From the NCBI RefSeq assembly GCF_011516765.1, contig NZ_JAAABN010000010.1, forward strand, positions 62,001 through 126,000: DNA of 64,000 bases, written 5' to 3'. The stretch's first letter is position 1; every line of letters starts with the position of its first letter. Below are positions 24,783-33,608 of the stretch, piece by piece. The notes beneath the pieces were generated by a model. It did no database searches. It saw only the letters and a list, made by a program, of their open reading frames with translations, and was not told the DNA's origin. The translations under genes were made by a program, and so were the position numbers. This DNA comes from Acetobacter sicerae (GTDB lineage: Bacteria > Pseudomonadota > Alphaproteobacteria > Acetobacterales > Acetobacteraceae).

Positions 24783-27650
24783 GTGCCATCCTGGTCCAGC
24801 CTTCTGCCGCCTTCCGACGCTTTTGCTTCCCGTCATATCGGTCCACGCGAAGCTGAAATCACGGCCATGCTGGAGGCCGTCGGCGCTTCCAGCGAAGAAG
24901 CGCTGCGTGAAGAAACAGTGCCGGCCTCCATCCGTTCGAAAGAGCCGATGGGGATCGGGCGTGGCTGGTCGGAAGTCGAAGTGCTGGCGCGTCTGCGCGA
25001 GATCGCCGGACGCAACAGGGTCATGACCTCCCTGATCGGTCAGGGCTATTACGGCACGGTGCTGCCGGGAGTGATCCAGCGGAACATTCTGGAAAATCCT
25101 GCGTGGTACACAGCCTATACGCCGTATCAGCCGGAAATCAGTCAGGGCCGTCTGGAAGCGCTGCTGAACTTCCAGACGCTGGTGACGGAACTGACCGGAC
25201 TCGACATCGCCAACGCTTCCCTGCTGGATGAAGCGACGGCGGTGGCGGAAGCCATGGCGCTGGCTAGGCGCGTGGCGAAGAACAGGTCGAACGTATTCTT
25301 CGTCGATGCCGATACGCATCCTCAGACACTGGCCGTCCTGCGGACCCGTGCGGAGCCGTTCGGTTTCGAGATTATCGTTGGAAATCCCGAGCGTGATCTG
25401 GATGCGTCCACTGTGTTCGGGGCGCTGTTTTCCTATCCCGGCACGTCCGGCGCGGTGCGCGATCCGAGCGAGGCCATCACAGCCCTGCACGATGCAGGCG
25501 CAATTGCCGTCATGGCGGCCGATCCTCTGGCGCTCACCCTCCTGAAATCACCCGGTGAGCTCGGGGCGGATATCGCCATCGGCTCCATGCAGCGCTTCGG
25601 CGTGCCTATGGGCTTCGGCGGTCCGCACGCGGCTTACATGGCGGTACGTGACGCCTACAAACGCAGCATGCCCGGCCGTCTGGTCGGCGTGTCGGTGGAT
25701 GCTGCGGGACAGCCTGCCTACCGTCTGGCGCTTCAGACCCGCGAACAGCATATCCGCCGCGAGAAAGCGACATCCAATATCTGCACGGCGCAGGTTCTGC
25801 TCGCCAATATCGCCGCCATGTATGCCGTCTATCACGGCCCGGAAGGTCTGAAGGCCATCGCGGAACGCGTTGCGGGACTGACAGCGGCTCTGGCCTCCGG
25901 CCTGCGTGCGCTCGGGGTCGATGTGGCGACAACAGCCGTGTTCGACACACTGACTGTCCGTGTTGCTCCTGAAAAATCCGAAGAGATTCACCAGCGCGCC
26001 GTTGCTGAAGGCATGAACTTCCGTCGCGTGGGAGACGGTGTGATCGGTCTCTCCCTTGACGAGACCACCACGCCGGAAGTGATTGAGGCTGTCTGGCGCT
26101 GCTTTGATCCGGATTGTCCGACGGAAGCCCTCGCTGCGGCGGCGGACCCGGCGCCGGGGCTGTCCTCCGACATTCCCGACGATCTGTGCCGTGAAAAGCC
26201 GTTTCTGCAGCAGGCTGTCTTCTCATCCTACCGTTCCGAGACGGACATGCTGCGCTATCTGCGTCGCCTCGCCGACAAGGATCTGGCGCTGGACCGCACG
26301 ATGATCCCGCTCGGCTCCTGCACGATGAAGCTGAACGCCACGGTCGAGATGACACCGATCACATGGCCCGGCTTCTGTGATCTGCATCCCTTCGCGCCAG
26401 CCGACCAGACGGAAGGTTATGCCGAACTGTTCCGTGATCTTCAGTCATGGCTCTGCGCCATCAGTGGATATGATGCGGTCTCTCTACAGCCGAACTCCGG
26501 CGCACAGGGCGAATATGCCGGACTGCTGGCCATTCGCGGCTACCATCGCGCACGCGGTCAGGAGCAGCGCGATGTCTGTCTGATCCCGGCCTCCGCTCAC
26601 GGCACTAATCCGGCGTCCGCCCAGATGGCGGGCATGAAGGTCGTCGTCGTGAAATGCGATGATGAGGGCAACGTCGATATGGACGACCTGAAAACCAAGA
26701 TCGCGCAGCACGCCGACACGCTGGCGGCGATCATGATCACCTACCCTTCCACGCACGGCGTGTTTGAAGAGTCCGTGCGCGATATCTGCGCGCTGGTGCA
26801 TGAGGCGGGCGGTCAGGTCTATCTCGACGGCGCGAACATGAACGCGCAGGTCGGCCTGTCGCAGCCGGGCAAATACGGCGCGGATGTCAGCCACTTCAAC
26901 CTGCACAAAACCTTCTGCATTCCGCATGGCGGCGGTGGTCCGGGCATGGGACCGATCGGTGTGCGTGAGCATCTTGCCCCCTTCCTGCCGGGACGTCCGG
27001 AACAGGGCGAGGCCCATGCCGTATCCGCCGCTCCGTTCGGCTCGGCTTCCATCCTGCCGATCTCATGGGCCTATATCCGCCTGATGGGCGATGAAGGACT
27101 GGCGCGCGCAACCACTCTCGCCATCCTGAATTCGAACTACATCGTGGCGCGCCTTTCCGACGCCTACCCCATCCTGTATCGCGGCGCGAACGGGCGTGTC
27201 GCACATGAGTGCATCGTCGATCTGCGTCCGATCAAGGATGCGACGGGCGTGACGGTGGATGACATCGCCAAGCGTCTGGTGGATTTCGGCTTCCATGCGC
27301 CGACAGTGAGTTTTCCGGTTCCCGGCACGTTCATGATCGAACCGACGGAATCTGAAGGCAAACACGAACTGGACCGGTTCTGCGATGCGATGCTGACGAT
27401 CCGTGAGGAAATCCGGCAGATCGAGAACGGAAAGATCGCTGTCGAGGCTTCGGCTTTGCGTCATGCGCCCCATACAGCGCGTGATCTGGCCGTAACCGAA
27501 TGGAATCGGCCTTATGAGCGTGCGGAAGGATGCTTCCCTGCTGGCGTCGCTCCTGCAACGAAATACTGGCCACCGGTTGGACGTATCGACAACGCTTACG
27601 GTGATCGCAATCTGGTCTGCTCCTGCCCGGAACTCTCTGCATATATCTGA
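24783..27650 (+). CDS. gcvP: glycine dehydrogenase (decarboxylating), single-chain P protein
   Basis: A 955-aa PLP enzyme that decarboxylates glycine and loads the aminomethyl group on GcvH. It is the fused form that joins the GcvPA- and GcvPB-like halves. The PLP Lys is about residue 709 in [18 protein letters not shown]. The N-terminal half carries [13 protein letters not shown] and [20 protein letters not shown]; the C-terminal half carries [16 protein letters not shown] and [21 protein letters not shown] start preceded by GGGGACG. The fourth component, the L protein (lipoamide dehydrogenase), is not encoded here, as usual. Confidence 0.97.
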   Translation: MPSWSSLLPPSDAFASRHIGPREAEITAMLEAVGASSEEALREETVPASIRSKEPMGIGRGWSEVEVLARLREIAGRNRVMTSLIGQGYYGTVLPGVIQRNILENPAWYTAYTPYQPEISQGRLEALLNFQTLVTELTGLDIANASLLDEATAVAEAMALARRVAKNRSNVFFVDADTHPQTLAVLRTRAEPFGFEIIVGNPERDLDASTVFGALFSYPGTSGAVRDPSEAITALHDAGAIAVMAADPLALTLLKSPGELGADIAIGSMQRFGVPMGFGGPHAAYMAVRDAYKRSMPGRLVGVSVDAAGQPAYRLALQTREQHIRREKATSNICTAQVLLANIAAMYAVYHGPEGLKAIAERVAGLTAALASGLRALGVDVATTAVFDTLTVRVAPEKSEEIHQRAVAEGMNFRRVGDGVIGLSLDETTTPEVIEAVWRCFDPDCPTEALAAAADPAPGLSSDIPDDLCREKPFLQQAVFSSYRSETDMLRYLRRLADKDLALDRTMIPLGSCTMKLNATVEMTPITWPGFCDLHPFAPADQTEGYAELFRDLQSWLCAISGYDAVSLQPNSGAQGEYAGLLAIRGYHRARGQEQRDVCLIPASAHGTNPASAQMAGMKVVVVKCDDEGNVDMDDLKTKIAQHADTLAAIMITYPSTHGVFEESVRDICALVHEAGGQVYLDGANMNAQVGLSQPGKYGADVSHFNLHKTFCIPHGGGGPGMGPIGVREHLAPFLPGRPEQGEAHAVSAAPFGSASILPISWAYIRLMGDEGLARATTLAILNSNYIVARLSDAYPILYRGANGRVAHECIVDLRPIKDATGVTVDDIAKRLVDFGFHAPTVSFPVPGTFMIEPTESEGKHELDRFCDAMLTIREEIRQIENGKIAVEASALRHAPHTARDLAVTEWNRPYERAEGCFPAGVAPATKYWPPVGRIDNAYGDRNLVCSCPELSAYI

Positions 27651-27703
27651 GTTTTATCTGGTCAGGCGCGTAATTCTGGCGCTTTTTCGGGATAAGCAAA
27701 TCA

Positions 27704-28078
27704 ATGACAAAGGCGCCCTCTGCCCTCGGAGCACGTTTGGGCAGTCAGGAAACTTTAGGACAGCGGATCAGAGCATTGCGGCACTATGCCGGAATGACTC
27801 AGGTGGGAGTCGCTGAGGCTTTGGGGCTTTCACGCAGCGCGATCGCTCACTGGGAGACGGACCGGGACGGGCGCGTAAAGGAATATCTCCCACGCCTTGC
27901 TGAACTGTTCCAGGTTCCTGTGGAGGTCTTTCTGACAGGGATGGCCACGCAGGAAGCCGTCGTGCAACTGACGATCGATGAGATTGATCTGTTGCGGCTC
28001 TATCGCAGCCTCGATGTCGGAGAGCGTCTTTCCGTGCAACGCTCCATTACACGGATGCTGGATCGCAAGAAGAAATAA
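27704..28078 (+). CDS. XRE-family transcriptional regulator
   Basis: A 124-aa protein with an N-terminal Cro/CI-type helix-turn-helix at about residues 18-72: LGQRIRALRHYAGMTQVGVA, then EALGLSRSAIAHWETDRDG, then LPRLAELFQVPVEVFLTG. The C-terminal 45 residues (IDEIDLLRLYRSLDVGERLS) form a short helical extension rather than a ligand-binding domain. It follows gcvP by 53 bases on the same strand and may be co-transcribed, suggesting, but not proving, control of glycine or one-carbon genes. Confidence 0.82.
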   Translation: MTKAPSALGARLGSQETLGQRIRALRHYAGMTQVGVAEALGLSRSAIAHWETDRDGRVKEYLPRLAELFQVPVEVFLTGMATQEAVVQLTIDEIDLLRLYRSLDVGERLSVQRSITRMLDRKKK

Positions 28079-28179
28079 CGACTCCGAACAGGGTATGACG
28101 GGCAATCAGAACTGGCAGCCCATCAAAATCGGAATCGCTTTACGGGACTTTGCCCCGTGACCCGACGATTTGCGATGCA

Positions 28180-28207
28180 AAAAATCCTTCTTCACGCTGT
28201 GAAGAAG
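28180..28207 (-). terminator. terminator overlapping the stop of the Rieske oxygenase gene
   Basis: CTTCTTCAC and GTGAAGAAG form a perfect 9-bp stem with loop GCT; on the minus strand it is followed by GATTTTTT. The stop codon of the oxygenase gene lies inside the stem. The same hairpin faces the end of the XRE transcript from the other side. Confidence 0.85.
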
Positions 28208-29241
28208 TGACTCAGCCCCATATCCCGTAGCGCCCGGCGATAGGCAATCGAACTCCGATCCGCCATGACGTGCGCTTCCAGCGTCGGGTCCAGCGGCAGG
28301 TTTTCGGGTTTCTGCGCCTCCACCAGCGCACGATCCTCTTCAAACACCCGCCGATTGAACTCGTAAACGGCCTCGACATCGCCATTCGTATCGAAATTAC
28401 GGCAGATCGGCGCGAACATCCGCGTCATGCGCGCCGACACTGGCGAGGCGGCGTTCATGATAACCAGCCGCTCCTCGTTCGGAAAGTGGATTTCCAGAGT
28501 GGCCGTGAACGGCACATGCACCCGGAAATGACGCAGCCACTCAAATCCCTCCGGGGCCGTATTTTCTATTTCATGCGGGTAATTGGCGACTGAACTGCGA
28601 TATTCCGCTTCAAACCCATAGGACGTTCTTTTGGGCATGTAGCTCGGCACAACAGGATTTTCAGGATCTGCGAATGTCGCCGTGTGCACGAAAGCGAAGT
28701 GCGCAACATCGATGAAGCCTTCCACCTGCCGTCCAGCGAACCCTGCAATATCGATCCATGGACAGGTGATCTGCTGATAGGTCGGATCATCCCAGTGGGG
28801 CATGTCCGCAATCTTCAGTTCACTTCCATCCGGACGCAGGCAGATCCAGATCAGCCCATAGCGCTCAACCGCTGGATAGGTACGCAGATTCAGCTTTTTG
28901 GGAATAGCGCTGTCCGGGTGAGCCGGAACATGCACACACCGACCCGCCGCGCCGAACTCAAAACCGTGATAGGCGCAGGCCAGCGTATCGCCCCTGCATT
29001 TTCCCATGCTGAGCGGAACGCCGCGATGGGGACAGAGATCGTCCGCGACGACAATGGCGTGTCCGCTGCGATAGAGCACCAGCGGCGCATCCAGCAGGGT
29101 CACACCAAGAGGCGCGCTGTGTGTCAGTTCGCGTGAGAGAGCCACGGGATGCCAGCAGGCTGCCAGAATAGTCCAGTCAGAGGCATCAAAGGTGCAGTGT
29201 CGTGGCAGACCTGCGGACTGGATGGCGGAGACTGTGTCCAT
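28192..29241 (-). CDS. Rieske-type ring-hydroxylating oxygenase, catalytic subunit
   Basis: A 349-aa Rieske non-heme iron oxygenase of the vanillate demethylase/pheophorbide-oxygenase-like branch. The [2Fe-2S] cluster ligands are Cys70 and His72 in CPHRG and Cys89 and His92 in CAYHG. The mononuclear iron site is EGFIDVAHFAFVHTATF, giving His181, His186 and the bridging Asp178. It needs an electron-donating reductase; none is encoded next to it. The substrate cannot be told from sequence. GGGAG lies eight bases before the ATG. It is divergent from the aldehyde dehydrogenase across a 458-base gap, so linked control is possible: demethylases release aldehydes. Confidence 0.88.
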   Translation of the reverse strand: MDTVSAIQSAGLPRHCTFDASDWTILAACWHPVALSRELTHSAPLGVTLLDAPLVLYRSGHAIVVADDLCPHRGVPLSMGKCRGDTLACAYHGFEFGAAGRCVHVPAHPDSAIPKKLNLRTYPAVERYGLIWICLRPDGSELKIADMPHWDDPTYQQITCPWIDIAGFAGRQVEGFIDVAHFAFVHTATFADPENPVVPSYMPKRTSYGFEAEYRSSVANYPHEIENTAPEGFEWLRHFRVHVPFTATLEIHFPNEERLVIMNAASPVSARMTRMFAPICRNFDTNGDVEAVYEFNRRVFEEDRALVEAQKPENLPLDPTLEAHVMADRSSIAYRRALRDMGLSHFFTA

Positions 29242-29699
29242 GTACGTCGCTCCCGCAAAAGATAACGGAAACAGAATGACACGAGTGGAAGCGACACGGA
29301 ATAGTCGTTCTGCCCCATCTCCGGATAGAGGCGCTCGGCTTGTCGGGAACGCGTGAACGGGCGCTCCGGGACACGCTGTTTCTTCCTTCAGACAGGCGCT
29401 TTCTACCGGTCAGGACGATTGAGACTCGTCTTTCGCAAAGAGGGCGACTGATATGACATCACTTCAGAAAATTTTCTGGATCACAGAAATATTTCACATA
29501 TCATATTGATATAAAACAATATTTATTGTCAACATAATGACACTGAGTGTCACCAATCACAATTATGTTACCCGTCGGCACGTTGCTGTGTCACCCTCGT
29601 CCATATATCTCGGTATACAGTTATCAAGACCAAAGCAGTCCTGATTACATTTCTGCCGTCGCTTCCCCAGGCAGCACACCAGACATACGGAGTTTACCC
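29242..29699. other. divergent regulatory region with two perfect palindromes
   Basis: The part 29480-29570 is AT-rich and carries ACAATATTTATTGT (29516-29529) and TGACACTGAGTGTCA (29538-29552), both perfect inverted repeats nine bases apart. The aldehyde dehydrogenase frame is open through the second site, but the protein clearly starts at 29700, so these are best read as operators or a promoter in its leader. The regulator is unknown; the TetR gene 3 kb downstream is one candidate. Confidence 0.5.
29516..29552. promoter_or_regulatory. paired palindromic operator-like sites upstream of aldehyde dehydrogenase
   Basis: ACAATA-TT-TATTGT and TGACACT-G-AGTGTCA stand 148 to 184 bases before the aldehyde dehydrogenase start. 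Perfect dyads of 14 and 15 bp close together in an AT-rich spacer suggest binding by one or two dimeric regulators. Confidence 0.5.
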
Positions 29700-31205
29700 A
29701 TGTCGGTTAACCAGGAACCCCCTTTCAAATCCCGTTACGGTAATTATATCGGCGGTGAGTGGAAAGCGCCCGTAAAGGGCGAATACATGAAGAACATTTC
29801 ACCCGTGGACGGACGCACGCTGTGCGAAGTGCCGCAGTCCACGGCGGAAGATGTCGAACTGGCTCTGGATGCCGCTCACAAGGCGTTCAAAGGCTGGGCC
29901 CGCACCTCCATCACCGATCGCTCCAACGTCCTCCTCAAGGTCGCCGATCGCATGGAGGCCAATCTGGAGCTTCTGGCGCGCGCCGAGACCTGGGATAACG
30001 GCAAGCCGATCCGTGAAACGATGAACGCCGACATCCCGCTGGCGATCGATCATTTCCGTTACTTCGCCGGATGTATCCGCGCTCAGGAAGGCGGCATCAC
30101 CGATATCAATGAAGATACGGTCGCCTATCACTTCCACGAGCCGCTTGGTGTGGTCGGTCAGATCATCCCCTGGAACTTCCCGCTGCTGATGGGTTCATGG
30201 AAACTGGCTCCGGCTCTGGCCGCAGGCAACTGCGTCGTCATGAAGCCCGCCGAAACGACACCGGCCAGCATGCTGGTGCTGATGGAGCTCATCGGTGACC
30301 TGTTCCCGCCTGGAACGCTGAACATTGTCAACGGTCTGGGCCGTGATGTCGGCGCGGCGCTGTCCAACAGCACCCGTATCGCCAAGATCGCCTTCACCGG
30401 TTCGACACCGACCGGCAAGATGATCGCGCACGCCGCTGCTGAAAACCTGATCCCGGCCACGCTGGAACTGGGTGGCAAGTCACCGAACATCTTCTTCGCC
30501 GACGTCATGGATCATGACGACGACTATCTCGACAAGGCGCTGGAAGGCTTCACCCTGTTCGCGCTCAATCAGGGTCAGATCTGCTCCTGCCCGAGCCGTG
30601 CGCTGGTTCAGGAATCCATCTACGAGAAGTTCATCGAACGCGTCATCCCGCGCGTGAAGGCCATCAAGCAGGGCAATCCGCTTGATCCCACCACGATGAT
30701 GGGCGCCCAGAACTCGCTGATGCAACAGAACAAGATTCTGGAATACATCGACATCGGACGCGACCAGGACAAGGCGCAGCTTCTGGCTGGCGGTTCCAAG
30801 CCTGATCTGGGCAACGCCTTCAAGGACGGCTTCTACGTTGAGCCGACCGTGTTCCGTGGCGACAGAAACATGCGCATTTTCCGCGAGGAAATCTTTGGCC
30901 CGGTTCTGGCTGTCACGACCTTCAAGGATGAAGCCGAGGCGCTCGCGATCGCCAACGACACCGAGTTCGGTCTGGGTTCAGGCGTCTGGTCGCGTAACGG
31001 AAACATCTGTCACCGCACCGCCAAAGGCCTTGAAGCCGGTCGCGTCTGGGTGAACTGCTATCATGTGTATCCGGCGGGCGCTGCGTTCGGCGGTTATAAA
31101 AAGTCCGGCATCGGACGTGAAACTCACAAGATGGTTCTTGAACATTATCAGCAGACGAAGAACATTCTCACCAGCTACTCCGAGAAGAAGCTTGGTTTCT
31201 TCTGA
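29700..31205 (+). CDS. NAD(P)+-dependent aldehyde dehydrogenase (AldB/ExaC type)
   Basis: A 501-aa aldehyde dehydrogenase closely resembling E. coli AldB and Pseudomonas ExaC, which oxidise acetaldehyde to acetate. Catalytic Cys is about residue 295 in [11 protein letters not shown] and the general-base Glu about residue 256 in LELGGKSP. Also visible are [20 protein letters not shown], the NAD-site FTGSTPTGK and the C-terminal [17 protein letters not shown]. An in-frame extension of 51 codons exists upstream, but the ATG at 29700 begins at the family's [20 protein letters not shown] region. Cytosolic acetaldehyde disposal fits ethanol-oxidising acetic acid bacteria. Confidence 0.94.
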   Translation: MSVNQEPPFKSRYGNYIGGEWKAPVKGEYMKNISPVDGRTLCEVPQSTAEDVELALDAAHKAFKGWARTSITDRSNVLLKVADRMEANLELLARAETWDNGKPIRETMNADIPLAIDHFRYFAGCIRAQEGGITDINEDTVAYHFHEPLGVVGQIIPWNFPLLMGSWKLAPALAAGNCVVMKPAETTPASMLVLMELIGDLFPPGTLNIVNGLGRDVGAALSNSTRIAKIAFTGSTPTGKMIAHAAAENLIPATLELGGKSPNIFFADVMDHDDDYLDKALEGFTLFALNQGQICSCPSRALVQESIYEKFIERVIPRVKAIKQGNPLDPTTMMGAQNSLMQQNKILEYIDIGRDQDKAQLLAGGSKPDLGNAFKDGFYVEPTVFRGDRNMRIFREEIFGPVLAVTTFKDEAEALAIANDTEFGLGSGVWSRNGNICHRTAKGLEAGRVWVNCYHVYPAGAAFGGYKKSGIGRETHKMVLEHYQQTKNILTSYSEKKLGFF

Positions 31206-31289
31206 TACAGCAGAGGGGAAGCGTGTCTGCGCGCTTTCCCTCGCCTACACCCTTTATCCGACGTTCCACAGCGAGTACAGGAAAGAGTC

Positions 31290-32573
31290 ATGAGTAAAAA
31301 ATCCGAAATCCTGATCGTTGGCGGTGGCGTCGCGGGTCTGGCGCTGGCAACCCGTCTGGGCAATTCGCTCGGCAAACAGGGGCAGGCGCGGATCACCCTG
31401 ATCGACAAAAGTTTCTCTCACGTCTGGAAGCCGATGCTGCATTGTTTCGCGGCAGGCACGGCCCAGAACGAGAATGACCGCATCAGCTTCATGGCGCAGG
31501 CCAGCGAGCATCATTTCGAATTCTGGCCCGGCGAGGTCATCGGTGTAGACCGCGACAAGCGGGAGGCTGTTCTCGGCCCGCTCCATAGCTCCGACGGCGC
31601 TGTGGTTCTGGAAGGCCGCACCGTCGAATATGACGCGCTGATCCTGTCCATCGGCAGTTGCGCCAATGATTTCGGCACGCCCGGCGTTTCCGAGCACTGC
31701 CTGTTCATCGACAATCTTGTCGAGGCCAACGGCTTCAACGAAAAGTTCCGCATGGAGCTGCTCCGCGCCTATGCAGGCGACGGCGCGCTCGACATCGCCA
31801 TCGTCGGCGGCGGCGCCACGGGAACCCAGCTTGCCGCGGAACTGCACAAGGCGCTGGAGCTGGTCGGGCTGCACAGTTTCTCCCAGACACCCCCTGCCCT
31901 GAACATCACGCTGCTGGAAGCCGGTCCCCGTATCCTGCCAGCCTTCCCGGAAGCTGTTTCCGAGGCCGCCCAGAAGGAACTGGAGCGCATCGGCGTGAAA
32001 GTCCGCACTTCGGCGATGGTGTCCGGCGCTGATGAAAACGGTTTCAGCCTGAAAGACGGCAGCCACGTGCCAGCCACCCTCCGGGTCTGGGCTGCCGGTG
32101 TGAAGGCTCCGGAAGTGACCAGCGGTTTCGGCGGCCTGTCGCTCAGCCGTTCCGGTCAGATCCTGATCAACCCCAATCTGCAGACCGTCGACGATCCGGC
32201 GATCTTCGCCATGGGCGATTGCAGCTACATCGTGAACGATCCGCTTCCCCCGACCGCGCAGGTCGCCCGTCAGCAGGCGCACCATCTGGCGCGTCATCTG
32301 CCGGCATGGCTGCGTGACAAGCGGGAAATCCCGTCCTGCGTGTTCAACAACAAGGGCGCGATTGTCGCTCTCGGCAATTACAATGGATGGGGCACGCTAC
32401 CGGGTGGCACCGTCTTTGGCGGCGGCATTTTCCACGGCCTGTCCGCCCGTCTGGGTCATCTGGCGCTCTACCGTCAGCATCAGATTGAACTGTACGGACT
32501 TACCCGTGGCCTGATGTCCTGCTTCTCGGACTGGGTGGACTCCCTTGTCCGTCCTTCCGTCAGACTCGACTGA
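31290..32573 (+). CDS. ndh: type-II NADH dehydrogenase (NDH-2)
   Basis: A 427-aa single-subunit flavoprotein that passes electrons from NADH to ubiquinone without pumping protons. FAD-binding ILIVGGGVAGLALATRLG, the NADH-binding IAIVGGGATGTQLAAELHKA and the second FAD motif DDPAIFAMGDCSYI are intact. The C-terminal region (LYRQHQIELYGLTRGLMSCF) matches the membrane-anchoring segment of NDH-2. It lies 84 bases after the aldehyde dehydrogenase and probably shares its transcript, which would re-oxidise the NADH made by that enzyme. Confidence 0.92.
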   Translation: MSKKSEILIVGGGVAGLALATRLGNSLGKQGQARITLIDKSFSHVWKPMLHCFAAGTAQNENDRISFMAQASEHHFEFWPGEVIGVDRDKREAVLGPLHSSDGAVVLEGRTVEYDALILSIGSCANDFGTPGVSEHCLFIDNLVEANGFNEKFRMELLRAYAGDGALDIAIVGGGATGTQLAAELHKALELVGLHSFSQTPPALNITLLEAGPRILPAFPEAVSEAAQKELERIGVKVRTSAMVSGADENGFSLKDGSHVPATLRVWAAGVKAPEVTSGFGGLSLSRSGQILINPNLQTVDDPAIFAMGDCSYIVNDPLPPTAQVARQQAHHLARHLPAWLRDKREIPSCVFNNKGAIVALGNYNGWGTLPGGTVFGGGIFHGLSARLGHLALYRQHQIELYGLTRGLMSCFSDWVDSLVRPSVRLD

Positions 32574-32619
32574 TACGGAACAGGGCCCCTTCCTGAGAGA
32601 GGGTCTTGTATGGGGAGGA

Positions 32620-32690
32620 TTTGCGGGGCTCTGCCCCGCTCCCCACAAAGGGACATCGTCCCTTTGATCCCGGTTTATTAAACCCGTTCC
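32620..32690. repeat. three-hairpin REP-like intergenic element
   Basis: Three consecutive inverted repeats in 70 bases: GCGGGGC-TCT-GCCCCGC (32623-32639), CAAAGGGAC-ATC-GTCCCTTTG (32646-32666), and GGTTTATTAAACC (32672-32684). The combination of a GGGGC-TCT-GCCCC hairpin with an AAAGGGAC/GTCCCTTT hairpin is a recurring intergenic pattern I associate with acetic acid bacteria. It sits between the convergent ndh and tetR genes and could also terminate both. Confidence 0.7.
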
Positions 32691-32706
32691 TGTTTTTCGA
32701 CGTGCG

Positions 32707-33360
32707 TCAGTCGTCCCTGAAGCAGGCGATCTGCAGGGCGAGCACGCGCCGGATGAGGGTCACCAGCCCGACGCGTCCTTTCACATGGATCCATTCATCA
32801 ACAGCGGTCCGGAAAGCGGCAATGCCCGATCGGGCGGCCACTCTCGCCGCCAGGGCCCTGCCTTCAATGTCCGGAAGGCGTTGTTCCAGCACGGTCGCCA
32901 GACTGTCCTCCCAGCAGGAATATTTATGCAGGCTGACGGACCGCAGGCCGGGGTCCTGCTCAATCAGGCGGACAAAGGCCAGCGCCTCCTCCCGGGTCTT
33001 GGCCATATGAGGAACGACAGCCTCCAGCGCGACCCGGATCACCTCCTGCGGCGACATTTCGGGAGGACAGGCCTGCACCCGTTCACTGAGAACGTCCGTC
33101 ATCTGCTGGGTCCAGGCCGTAACCAGATCCGCCTTGGTCGGAAAGTGGCGAAACAGCGTGCGTCGGGAAATACCGGCAGCAGCAGCGATTTCGTCAGTTG
33201 TCGTTCCCTCGAATCCCTTCTCGGCAAGCAACCGCATCGCAGCCTCGATCAGGGCATCCTGCGTCTGTCGTCTGCGTTCTTCACGACGTGAAAGGACCGG
33301 GGCTTCACCACGGGTTCCGGGAGACAAGACAGAATCAGGCAAAACACGACTTTCAGACAT
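32707..33360 (-). CDS. TetR-family transcriptional regulator
   Basis: A 217-aa repressor-type protein. The DNA-binding domain spans about residues 24-80: RREERRRQTQDALIEAAMRL, then EKGFEGTTTDEIAAAAGISR, then RTLFRHFPTKADLV. The C-terminal domain resembles those of MftR-like regulators (IRVALEAVVPHMAKTREEAL, RVAARSGIAAFRTAVDEWI). The ATG at 33360 is preferred over an upstream GTG, which would add 14 residues with no family likeness. It converges with ndh. The ligand is unknown. Confidence 0.85.
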   Translation of the reverse strand: MSESRVLPDSVLSPGTRGEAPVLSRREERRRQTQDALIEAAMRLLAEKGFEGTTTDEIAAAAGISRRTLFRHFPTKADLVTAWTQQMTDVLSERVQACPPEMSPQEVIRVALEAVVPHMAKTREEALAFVRLIEQDPGLRSVSLHKYSCWEDSLATVLEQRLPDIEGRALAARVAARSGIAAFRTAVDEWIHVKGRVGLVTLIRRVLALQIACFRDD

Positions 33361-33608
33361 AAATCTAAGGTGCTGAATGCACTTCGCACTGTGCAGCCAC
33401 ACGGGAAGCGACAGAATAGCGAATAAAATTCATGCCGTCAGTGACGTAAGTGTCTGGCAGCTACTCGATCGCACGAAAACATCGGTGTATCGCACCCACG
33501 GCAACACGCTGTTTTCTTCTATTCTTTGTGATCTACTCAGGCGTTATTTAGGACAGGCATCTATAAAGAAAAATCTTTATGTCCGGCTGTTCCTGCAGAC
33601 CCTGATGA

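Noticed and set aside
28142-28158. ACGGG...CCCGT stem after the XRE gene as a terminator
   Set aside because: Only five pairs with a seven-base loop and no T-tract; the stronger hairpin at 28187-28207 explains termination better.
31254-32297. 347-codon open frame antisense to ndh
   Set aside because: Shadow of ndh with no recognisable domain.
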